A stretch of DNA of 38,147 nucleotides from Bacillota bacterium (GTDB lineage Bacteria > Bacillota > Clostridia > Lachnospirales > Lachnospiraceae), in contig JAEZFH010000302.1 of the NCBI GenBank assembly GCA_023437885.1, positions 1 to 38,147 on the forward strand, written 5' to 3'. The notes beneath the pieces are model-generated. The model was given only the letters and a program-made list of their open reading frames with translations, did not search any database and was not told the DNA's origin. A program made the translations under genes and the position numbers. Of this stretch, positions 15,783-22,484 are shown piece by piece (position 1 is the first letter of the stretch; the number at the start of each line of letters is the position of its first letter).

Positions 15783-16139
15783 ATGAATGAATTTGAGATA
15801 GTTACAAACAAATTTGACCAACTGCTAAAAGAAGCAACCGATAAACTTAAAAATAATAGATTAGAGGAAGCCTATGAATACATTATGCATGCCTGCGAAG
15901 CGGATCCGAATGCCCCGCATCCCCATAATCTGCTCGGTATTTGGTACGAATTTAAAGGTAAGAATGAACTAGCCAGAAAGCATTACCGGGTGGCATATGT
16001 ACTTGATCCAACCTATATACCAGCGAGTGAGAATCTGGAACGGGTAAGTACCCTCTTTCTTTACAAAAGCATACCGGTAAATTATGGATACTTGTCCGAA
16101 GAAGACATTCGTATATCAGGCGGAAACAGCAAAAAGTAA
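15783..16139 (+). CDS. Small TPR-repeat protein of the trk operon
   Basis: A 118-residue soluble protein. Residues about 12-80 contain two tetratricopeptide-like helix pairs (NRLEEAYEYIMHACEADPNA, then NLLGIWYEFKGKNELARKHY and RVAYVLDPTY), a fold used for protein-protein contacts. The C-terminal 40 residues are not recognised. The start is ATG 15783: TTGGAGG ends eight bases before it, while an upstream ATG at 15756 has no RBS. The gene is first in the trk operon, 16 bases before trkA1, so it may organise or regulate the transport complex. No function is established for such a protein in Trk systems as far as I know. Confidence 0.8.
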   Translation: MNEFEIVTNKFDQLLKEATDKLKNNRLEEAYEYIMHACEADPNAPHPHNLLGIWYEFKGKNELARKHYRVAYVLDPTYIPASENLERVSTLFLYKSIPVNYGYLSEEDIRISGGNSKK

Positions 16140-16155
16140 GGAAGTAGGAGATGCT

Positions 16156-16809
16156 ATGTATATCATTATAATCGGATGTGGAAGGTTTGGCAGTAAATTA
16201 GCAAAGGATTTATCTGACGGCGGAAATGATGTCTGTGTTGTTGAGCGAAACGGTGATAAACTAAATAGCCTGGGAAGCGGCTTTAATGGCCAGCGTATCA
16301 AAGGTATTGAATACGACAGTGATAACCTTATCGAAGCCGGTATCAGACATGCAGATGCCTTAATTGCGGTTACTTCGGATGATAACATCAATATTACCGT
16401 ATCCATGATTGCAAATAAAATATTTCAGATTCCCAAGATTTTTGCCCGAGTAAATGATCCAGAGAAGACTTATTTGTATAATAAACTAGGAATTAATACT
16501 ATTAATCCAATCCAATATGAGATCGAGTTGATTAAGAGCAAACTGCCAATTGGCAGTATAGATGTTATTACAATTTTTGATGATGATTATGAGATGCTTG
16601 AATTGCTGGTGGATAAAGATAAGTCCATTACAGTGGGCAAGCTTGAAGACAAATTCCATTGCATTATCTCCGGTCTGAGGAAAGATGGAAAGCTGAAGCT
16701 GCCAGCAAAAAACGATATTATTACGAACAAGGTTCAGCTATACTGTACCGTCGGTATTAAGGATAAGGGGAAATTAATAAATTATTTATGCAAGGAGAAT
16801 TTTTTATGA
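16156..16809 (+). CDS. trkA: TrkA-type RCK protein, first copy
   Basis: A 217-residue cytosolic regulator of a Trk/Ktr potassium transporter. The N-terminal RCK_N Rossmann fold has GCGRFG (7-12) and acidic Glu30 at the end of strand 2, a pattern that favours NAD(H) binding. The C-terminal region (about 135-215) is an RCK_C-like domain. E. coli TrkA has two such units in one 458-residue chain; here each unit is a separate gene. The start is ATG 16156, with GTAGGAG upstream; an earlier in-frame start would overlap the TPR gene. It overlaps the next gene by ATGA. It should gate TrkH according to nucleotide state. Confidence 0.9.
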   Translation: MYIIIIGCGRFGSKLAKDLSDGGNDVCVVERNGDKLNSLGSGFNGQRIKGIEYDSDNLIEAGIRHADALIAVTSDDNINITVSMIANKIFQIPKIFARVNDPEKTYLYNKLGINTINPIQYEIELIKSKLPIGSIDVITIFDDDYEMLELLVDKDKSITVGKLEDKFHCIISGLRKDGKLKLPAKNDIITNKVQLYCTVGIKDKGKLINYLCKENFL

Positions 16810-17498
16810 AAACGATAATCATCGGCGGAGGTAAGATTGGATACAATCTCTTCAAAACGCTCAGAGAACGAGACTTTGAAGTCACATTAATCGAAAGAGA
16901 TAAGGAAACCTGTCTGAGGATTGCCGAAGACTTTGACACCGATATCATCTGCGGTGATGGAACAAATCTGGAGGTACTGAAGGATGCCGGAATTGAAAAT
17001 GCTGAAATTATCGCTGCAGTTACCGGAACCGATGAAGAAAATCTTGTAATTTGCCAAATAGCAAAGTTAAGCTTCCATACACACAAAACAATTGCCCGCG
17101 TTAATAATCCCAAGAATATGGTCATGTTTAAAAACCTTGGGATTGATAATACCGTCTGCAGCACACAGGTGATTGCACATCTGATTGAGAACTCCCTTGA
17201 TAAAGAGGATTACCAGATTATTAGTACCTTCGAACGAGGAGCAATGTTATTGGCTGAGCTACTGATCAAGGAAGAAAATCCATGGTGTAATAAACCTATC
17301 AGAGAATTAGATTTGCCAAAGGAATGTGTTCTGGTATCCATACTTCGCGGGGACAATGTTACATACCTAAGAGGAGATACGGTAATCCTGGCCGGAGACA
17401 AGGTCGTAATTATAACCAATAAAACAGTACTTTCAATTATCACATCTGATTTATATCATGGGGGAAATAAGAAATGGGCATTCGGAAAGGCGAAGTAA
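16806..17498 (+). CDS. trkA: TrkA-type RCK protein, second copy
   Basis: A 230-residue paralogue of the preceding protein, with the same domain plan: Rossmann motif GGGKIG (7-12), Glu30, and DGTNLEVLKDAGIENAEII with the TDEEN loop. An RCK_C domain follows (about 140-220, with ELDLPKECVLVSILRGD). ATG 16806 overlaps the trkA1 stop as ATGA, and AAGGAG precedes it, so translation is coupled. The two proteins differ clearly, which favours a mixed ring made of both, equivalent to the fused TrkA; that is inferred. Its last 25 bases overlap the small membrane ORF at 17474 in another frame. Confidence 0.9.
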   Translation: MKTIIIGGGKIGYNLFKTLRERDFEVTLIERDKETCLRIAEDFDTDIICGDGTNLEVLKDAGIENAEIIAAVTGTDEENLVICQIAKLSFHTHKTIARVNNPKNMVMFKNLGIDNTVCSTQVIAHLIENSLDKEDYQIISTFERGAMLLAELLIKEENPWCNKPIRELDLPKECVLVSILRGDNVTYLRGDTVILAGDKVVIITNKTVLSIITSDLYHGGNKKWAFGKAK

Positions 17499-17578
17499 AG
17501 GGGATATTGGAAGAAGCTATTACTGTAGTTATTTATCTTGTCTTTATTTTTATAGTAGTTGTCATTATTATGGAGTGA
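17474..17578 (+). CDS. 34-residue single-span membrane protein between trkA2 and trkH
   Basis: ATG 17474 to TGA 17576-17578. It begins MGIRKGEVKGILEEAITVVI and ends in a hydrophobic stretch of about 18 residues (Val/Ile/Phe-rich, to VVIIME). The positive N-terminal part should stay in the cytosol. GGGGGAAATAAGAA precedes ATG. It overlaps the trkA2 end by 25 bases in another frame and stops four bases before trkH ATG 17583, whose Shine-Dalgarno (GGAG) lies in its last codons; this is classic coupling. By position and size it recalls KdpF, the small stabilising subunit of the Kdp complex, but I see no sequence identity that proves kinship. It is short enough to be missed by gene callers. Confidence 0.65.
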   Translation: MGIRKGEVKGILEEAITVVIYLVFIFIVVVIIME

Positions 17579-17582
17579 CCTT

Positions 17583-19115
17583 ATGAACAGGATAAAATCA
17601 TCAAATATAAAAATTATTAGTTATTATACGGGATATATTATACTGATTATTGCTTCGTTGATGCTCCTTCCAATTATTACAGCTTTTCTGTTTCATGAAT
17701 GGAATCCGATGTTGGACTTTATCATCAGCTGTGCAATTACTTTTCTAACTGGATTTGGGCTTGTTATATTTGGCTTTAATAAGAACGAGGGCAGACCGGC
17801 TTTTCAATGGATTCATGGCTTTGTGATTGCAGCTTTCTCTTGGATTTTACTTACAATATTGTGCGCGATACCGTACTGGTTGAGCGGACATACAAACTCA
17901 CTGCTTGATTCCTGTTTTGATGTTATGAGCGGCTTTACTACTACAGGACTAGCACTCACACAGGATCTCGATCATTTATCCTATGCTCTCAACATGTGGC
18001 GGCATATCTTAACCTTTATCGGCGGCCAAGGCATGGTTGTACTTGCTCTTTCATTTTTAACAAAGGAAATCGGCGGAGCTTATAAAATCTATGTCGGCGA
18101 AGGCAAGGACATCGAATTGGTTCCGAATATCAAGGGAACCGCGAAGATCATATGGAAAATCAGTATGGTATACTTAATAATAGGGACCCTTGTTCTCTGG
18201 GTGATTGGTATTTTTATTGGACTGAAGCCGGTATCAGCATTGATGCATGCGCTTTTTATGTTTGCTTCCTCCTGGAGCACCGGAGGATTTGCACCAAATT
18301 CCCAAAATATCATGTATTACCATAGTACACTATTTGAGACAGTCACCATGGTCCTATTTATACTTGGTTCCTTTAACTTTGGCCTGCATTACGCAATATG
18401 GCAAGGGAAACGAAAAGAATTCATTAAGAATATTGAGCTGCAGAGCTTCTTCATTACCTCCTTTGTTGCCTGTATCCTTTTACTCCAGGGACTGGCAAGA
18501 CTCAATGTTTATCCGAATGCAATGGCAGGCTTCCGCAGGGTCATATATAACGTGTTATCAGCTCATACCACAACCGGCTTTGGAAATATATATGCAAGGC
18601 AGTTTGCTCTGGAATGGGGAGATTTCGGAATACTGATTATGGTACTGGCCATGCTGATTGGTGGTTCTGCCTGCTCTACCGCAGGAGGTTTTAAAGGATT
18701 ACGGGTTGGAATTGTTTTTAAAGGTCTTCTTATGGATGTGAAAAGGCTCCTTTCCTCAGAAAGAAGTATGAAGGTATATAAATACCATCATATCAAGGAC
18801 AGAATTCTCGATGACAGTACAATAAAATCCTCAGCAATTATCATTTGCTGCTATATGGTTACATTTACCATCGGCACGATGCTTGGTACCTTTTATGGAT
18901 ATCCTCTTTCGGCTTCGGCTTTTGAGTCAGCCTCTGTAGCAGGAAATGTTGGTTTATCAATTGGTGTAACCTCCCCCTCCATGCCGTCCGTTATGAAAGT
19001 GTATTATATAATAAGTATGTATCTGGGAAGATTGGAATTCTTATCGGTATTCGTTATGGTTGGCTATTTTATTGGAGGTGTGAAAAGAAAATGCGTAAAC
19101 TTATTAAATCACTAA
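17583..19115 (+). CDS. trkH: TrkH/KtrB-type potassium channel subunit
   Basis: A 510-residue integral membrane protein with four pore repeats. The filter loops are SGFTTTGLA (from about residue 116), SSWSTGGFA (about 229), SAHTTTGFG (about 326) and ASVAGNVGLS (about 450); GGSACSTAGGFKGLR, before the last repeat, is a family hallmark. The length fits the TrkH family. It is the K+-conducting subunit gated by the two RCK proteins. ATG 17583 is chosen because GGAG lies seven bases upstream; a TTG at 17559 lies inside the small ORF. It overlaps the next gene by 25 bases. Confidence 0.95.
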   Translation: MNRIKSSNIKIISYYTGYIILIIASLMLLPIITAFLFHEWNPMLDFIISCAITFLTGFGLVIFGFNKNEGRPAFQWIHGFVIAAFSWILLTILCAIPYWLSGHTNSLLDSCFDVMSGFTTTGLALTQDLDHLSYALNMWRHILTFIGGQGMVVLALSFLTKEIGGAYKIYVGEGKDIELVPNIKGTAKIIWKISMVYLIIGTLVLWVIGIFIGLKPVSALMHALFMFASSWSTGGFAPNSQNIMYYHSTLFETVTMVLFILGSFNFGLHYAIWQGKRKEFIKNIELQSFFITSFVACILLLQGLARLNVYPNAMAGFRRVIYNVLSAHTTTGFGNIYARQFALEWGDFGILIMVLAMLIGGSACSTAGGFKGLRVGIVFKGLLMDVKRLLSSERSMKVYKYHHIKDRILDDSTIKSSAIIICCYMVTFTIGTMLGTFYGYPLSASAFESASVAGNVGLSIGVTSPSMPSVMKVYYIISMYLGRLEFLSVFVMVGYFIGGVKRKCVNLLNH

Positions 19116-19618
19116 TTTTTTTGCTTATCATTATCTCTCCCTTACCAGCTACTGTAAGAGCCGAAGCAATAACCAAAATCAATGATTTAATTGAGCATGC
19201 TAAAACGCTTGACGGGCAGGAACTTGTTATCGAAGGCGAAGCCATCGGAGAAAGAATGATACGTGGAGATTACTCCTGGACAAATATAAATGATGGAAGC
19301 AATGCAATTGGTGTATTTCTAAGTAACACAGAAGCTGATAAGATAAATTTTTATGGTAATTATAAAAACATCGGAGATAAAGTAAAAATCACTGGTATAT
19401 TTCAGCGAGCCTGCAATAAACATGGAGGTGAAGCCGACTTTCATGCAGTATCACTTGAAGTAGTAAAAAGCGGGTATCCTGTGGATATTCCGATATCAAC
19501 TCCCAAGATTATCGCAGCGGTAGTTCTTTCGGCAACAGCCCTCCTTCTATTCATTATTTTTCATAGAATTAAGGTAAGCAGCTACAGCCGAAGGAAAAAT
19601 CTTCAGCGCGAGCATTAA
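19091..19618 (+). CDS. Membrane-anchored extracellular OB-fold-like protein
   Basis: A 175-residue protein. A signal peptide covers residues 1-25 (LIKSLIFLLIIISPLPATVRA, cut near AEA). Residues about 28-130 look like an OB-fold of the nucleic-acid-binding/BOF type (DGQELVIEGEAIGERMIRGD, SWTNINDGSNAIGVFL, IGDKVKITGIFQRAC). A single membrane span lies at about 138-160, followed by a basic cytosolic tail. GGAGGTG lies ten bases before ATG, inside trkH, with which it overlaps by 25 bases, so it is the last gene of the K+ operon. I know of no role for such a protein in Trk transport; it may bind the external face of TrkH or a ligand outside. The fold call is tentative. Confidence 0.7.
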   Translation: MRKLIKSLIFLLIIISPLPATVRAEAITKINDLIEHAKTLDGQELVIEGEAIGERMIRGDYSWTNINDGSNAIGVFLSNTEADKINFYGNYKNIGDKVKITGIFQRACNKHGGEADFHAVSLEVVKSGYPVDIPISTPKIIAAVVLSATALLLFIIFHRIKVSSYSRRKNLQREH

Positions 19619-19980
19619 AACATATATTTTAAATACTATTTTTTGTTATCGTAAACATTATTATCTGTTTTATATATTACTTTTTAATAATAAAACAAAA
19701 TCGCATTTGCATGCGGGATATTTTTACCGCTGTAAACAGTATAAATACGTAATCTAAACTGCAGTCTTTAATATATTGTCTCTGCTGATTGATCCTAAAA
19801 CCATTGATTTTGCTTACTTTTCTCATGATTTACAGCAATATATAAGCAAGGATTTTAAAAAGTACTTTATTTTTCTTGCAGTTGTGATGAACATTTACCA
19901 TAAAAAGAGGAGCGCTTACTCACCGTCCACCTTGTATAGACCAGTTTGATGCTGACTTTCTTAAAATAAGCCAATACTTC
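19619..19980. other. AT-rich decayed region after the trk operon
   Basis: No ORF with a usable RBS and no convincing terminator for the trk operon were found. The stretch leads into the transposase remnant and probably holds further degraded insertion-sequence material, but translated fragments are too broken to assign. Confidence 0.35.
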
Positions 19981-20471
19981 AAAATCAGTTACTGATATCT
20001 ATGATATGCTATGACAAGCTTGGAAAACCACTTTTCAAGAGATTGTTTCAGGTTATACTGACCGATAATGGAAGTGAGTTTTCGAATCCGAAAGTAATTG
20101 AATATAATGATACAAAATTCACCAGACTGCGTACACATGTACTTTACTGGATGCTGGAAGTCCTTAATCAAAAAGGCGCAATCAATGTTAATCATGGACT
20201 TATTCGGTGAATCCTTCCGAAGGGTACTGGCTTCAATCTAACTCAGGAAGATATCAACTTAATGATGAATCATATCAATTCTTACAAAAGAAAAAAGCTG
20301 AACAATCGTAGCCCATACGAAACGTTCAGCTTTTACCACGGAGAAGAGATCTTATATAAACTAGGATGTACACTGGTTGGCGCCAGTGACCTCATGCTAA
20401 AGCCAGCCCTTCTCAAAAATAATATAAAAACAGCTAAAAACAGTTGTCGTCAGCAGCCCATAAAGAGCTGA
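19981..20471 (+). pseudogene. Remnant of an IS30-type transposase
   Basis: Only the C-terminal part remains. The frame reads KLGKPLFKRLFQVILTDNGS with the DDE-motif segment TDNGSEFSNP, then continues past an in-frame TGA at 20208-20210 (LIR, stop, ILPKGTGF) to INSYKRKKLNNRSPYETF, which matches the C-terminal IS30 region with its catalytic Glu nearby. Upstream, SVTDIYDM is in a different frame, showing an additional frameshift near 20012. The N-terminal two thirds are missing. It cannot produce an active transposase. Confidence 0.75.
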
Positions 20472-20602
20472 AATAGGGGTGGATTCTCCGATTACAAAAG
20501 TTGCATCTCGCTTTACTATCGAGTATTAATTTTACTCTTTACCTCGCATTTTACTCAGTTGTATAAATTTAGAATATATTTATTGTAAATAACTGTTTTT
20601 AA

Positions 20603-20630
20603 TTGATAAAATGTATTATTATGGTATAAT
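20603..20630 (+). promoter_or_regulatory. Promoter upstream of the ATC-start membrane protein ORF
   Basis: TTGATA (20603-20608), 16-base spacer, TATAAT (20625-20630). The downstream leader (20637-20813) holds a second good Shine-Dalgarno (AAAGGAG near 20682) with no ATG behind it; the frame after it, from ACG 20700 to TAA 20796, is open but unproven. The rest of 20472-20602 shows nothing I can assign. Confidence 0.55.
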
Positions 20631-20813
20631 AAGTATATATTTACAAGTATGTTAAACAATACTCGTTAATTAATTAAATCAAAGGAGAATATCCAAACTA
20701 CGATACAGCAGACATTAAAACTTACCAAATTTCCAATTAACTCCATGGGTGAATTCCCAAATAGAATTAAACATTTCAATGTTTATTTCTCATTCTAAAA
20801 AAGAGGTGAAAAC

Positions 20814-21323
20814 ATCAAGAAGGGATATGCGATCCACAAATTCATTATTTTCTTTATTGCAATAGCTGCTCTAGTTTCAACAGTAATTGGAATTCGTTAT
20901 TATAAAAAAGCACAATTTGATGATAGTATATCAAAAATGCAAGTGGAAGAGGTTGATCTGATTGCAATAAGGTATTATTACGAAAGCAAATATGATTTAG
21001 GAGGGATTACCAGAGATCCTATTATTGCAACCATAAAAGAGGAGGATTTAATCAAAGAATTCTTAACTTCATTCAAAAAACAGTCCTTCATTTATAGCCG
21101 CGAAGCAGATAGACGATCCTATAGCACGGGCGAGAATATTAAAATTGAGATTGTTTTTAAAAACAAGACATCAATGATCTTTGATATAAGAAGGTATGAG
21201 AAAACTAATAAGATATTAGTATGGGTATATTCTGATTACCTCCATAATATTTCTTCCATATATAAACTTCCTTATACAACTGGTACAGTTTTCTTTGACT
21301 GGATAGTAAAACAGGTTGTTTAA
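20814..21323 (+). CDS. Small membrane-anchored protein with a non-standard or lost start codon
   Basis: The frame is open from 20799 (after TAA 20796-20798) to 21323. AAGAGGTG followed by AAAC sits just before ATC 20814, exactly where ATG would be expected, and the frame then reads KKGYAIHKFIIFFIAIAALV, a clear N-terminal membrane anchor. The next ATG, 20937, would remove the anchor and has no RBS. So either ATC is used, or a former ATG mutated and the gene is dead or weakly expressed. The 125-residue outer part is mixed alpha/beta (DIRRYEKTNKILVWVY) and not recognised. A partial copy of its 3' end follows. Confidence 0.5.
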   Translation: MKKGYAIHKFIIFFIAIAALVSTVIGIRYYKKAQFDDSISKMQVEEVDLIAIRYYYESKYDLGGITRDPIIATIKEEDLIKEFLTSFKKQSFIYSREADRRSYSTGENIKIEIVFKNKTSMIFDIRRYEKTNKILVWVYSDYLHNISSIYKLPYTTGTVFFDWIVKQVV

Positions 21324-21416
21324 ATTATTTCTTCCATCTATAAGCTTTCCTATGCTGCAGGCGGCGAGTTTTTTGACTCGATAATAAAACAGGATGCTTT
21401 AAATCAATCCAACTGA
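21324..21416 (+). pseudogene. Duplicated 3' end of the preceding gene
   Basis: Bases 21324-21404 repeat 21246-21325 with many substitutions. The translation ISSIYKLSYAAGGEFFDSII is clearly related to ISSIYKLPYTTGTVFFDWIV of the preceding protein, and the frame ends at TGA 21414-21416. It has no start and is probably what remains of a neighbouring paralogue after a deletion or recombination event. Confidence 0.7.
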
Positions 21417-21417
21417 C

Positions 21418-21466
21418 AAAAAGGATGCATCCTTAAATAACTTTAGGTTAAATAAGATGCATCCTT
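21418..21466 (-). terminator. Terminator of the XRE/membrane protein pair
   Basis: AAGGATGCATC (21421-21431) pairs perfectly with GATGCATCCTT (21456-21466), loop of 24 bases. On the minus strand it is followed by a T run (21422-21418). It may also limit read-through from the plus-strand gene. Confidence 0.65.
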
Positions 21467-21535
21467 TACCGTTAATATCAAGTACGATAAATAAAATATA
21501 TATTTATACTTAGTCTATGCACCGGAATACACCCG

Positions 21536-22015
21536 CTACATTTTTTTATCATAGATACGGTAGGATACCAAATATGTCAGAGCAAATACGCTAACCACCG
21601 CCAGCAACACTTGAACCAGCATCGGATAGAACAATCCGCCGACCAAAGATATCAGATACATAGCGCCGAGCATAACTGCTGCCGCCATACGGAATGCCTG
21701 ATTGCCAATCTCCTTAATTCTTTCATCTGAGTTATTAACCCTGCTTTCCTTCAACTTCTCTTCATTCCCCAGAAGCATCCGGTTTTTAATCCACAGAATA
21801 ACCGATACTGCGACCAGCCCGGTGCCCATTCCCGCATATACTCCCAGCATCTCCTCCTTTACCGCCAATTTCCAGTAAAATTCAGCCAGTAACGCCAAAG
21901 TCAGGGTTAATGTACCGATGATCCCAATTCCCAGGAACCGGTTCATACGAACCTTAACCACCTTTTTATACTCCTCATTCGTTCTTGCCGTTGTTCCGCA
22001 TAACAGACCTCTCAT
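21536..22015 (-). CDS. Small membrane protein paired with an XRE regulator
   Basis: A 159-residue membrane protein with four hydrophobic segments (about 28-47, 58-76, 109-128, 132-150) separated by a charged cytosolic loop containing NSDERIKEIGNQAF. Its ATG overlaps the XRE stop codon as ATGA, with AGGAGG about ten bases upstream. Genes of this type, a short XRE regulator followed by a membrane protein with a conserved DER loop, are common in Firmicutes, but their function is not established as far as I know. It may be an envelope-stress or signal-sensing pair. A terminator follows. Confidence 0.75.
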   Translation of the reverse strand: MRGLLCGTTARTNEEYKKVVKVRMNRFLGIGIIGTLTLTLALLAEFYWKLAVKEEMLGVYAGMGTGLVAVSVILWIKNRMLLGNEEKLKESRVNNSDERIKEIGNQAFRMAAAVMLGAMYLISLVGGLFYPMLVQVLLAVVSVFALTYLVSYRIYDKKM

Positions 22016-22221
22016 AGATTCTCATCCTCCTGATCAAATATAAATATTTCTTCAATTGTAACTCCGAAAAACTGCGCAATTTTATGCGCCAGCACCAGTG
22101 ATGCATTATATCTGCCGCATTCCAAGGAAATGATGGTCTGACGCGTCACATTCACCGCATCCGCCAACTCATTCTGCGTGACCTTCCCGGCCTTTCGCAG
22201 CTCCTGTATTCTGGTCTGCAT
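22012..22221 (-). CDS. XRE-family HTH regulator (Cro/CI type, YozG-like)
   Basis: A 69-residue protein made of a single HTH_3 domain: IQELRKAGKVTQNELADAVN then VTRQTIISLECGRYNASLVL and AHKIAQFFGVTIEEIFIF. Size and sequence match the short XRE regulators related to B. subtilis YozG. TTTGGAGGTGGGTGG before ATG is a strong RBS. It is first in a two-gene operon with the membrane protein, and two direct repeats in its promoter suggest autorepression. Confidence 0.92.
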   Translation of the reverse strand: MQTRIQELRKAGKVTQNELADAVNVTRQTIISLECGRYNASLVLAHKIAQFFGVTIEEIFIFDQEDENL

Positions 22222-22242
22222 CCACCCACCTCCAAAAATATT

Positions 22243-22293
22243 GTATAGTGCACTTTACTTTTTTAGTATAGTTCACTTTACATGTAATGTCAA
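22243..22293 (-). promoter_or_regulatory. Promoter with repeated operator of the XRE pair
   Basis: On the minus strand: TTGACA (22293-22288), 17-base spacer, TATACT (22270-22265). Two direct repeats GTAAAGTGMACTATAC (22281-22266 and 22258-22243) differ at one base and are 23 bp apart; the first covers the -10 box, the second the region after the start. This is a good layout for repression by the XRE protein. Confidence 0.75.
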
Positions 22294-22342
22294 GTAAATT
22301 TTACATTTACTATTTCATCTCCTTTGGTACCTAGTATTTAGG

Positions 22343-22390
22343 AAAAATGCTAAGCTTATCGGCGCATGACACCATAAAAGCTTAGCATTT
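22343..22390 (-). terminator. Terminator downstream of the prsA-like gene
   Basis: A 13-bp stem, AAATGCTAAGCTT (22345-22357) with AAGCTTAGCATTT (22378-22390), loop of 20 bases, with TTTTT on the minus strand after the stem. It lies about 95 bases past the stop of the foldase gene. Confidence 0.7.
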
Positions 22391-22484
22391 ATTTTAAAAT
22401 TATTTATTTCAGCACCAACATATTTCATTGCTTTAATCGCTTATCTGTATTCCCTATGAAGGATCAGCGGCTCCAGCCATTACA

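Noticed and set aside
20700..20798. Small ORF upstream of the ATC-start gene
   Set aside because: An RBS is present near 20682, but the frame would have to begin at ACG; its only ATG (20745) has no RBS and gives a 17-residue peptide.
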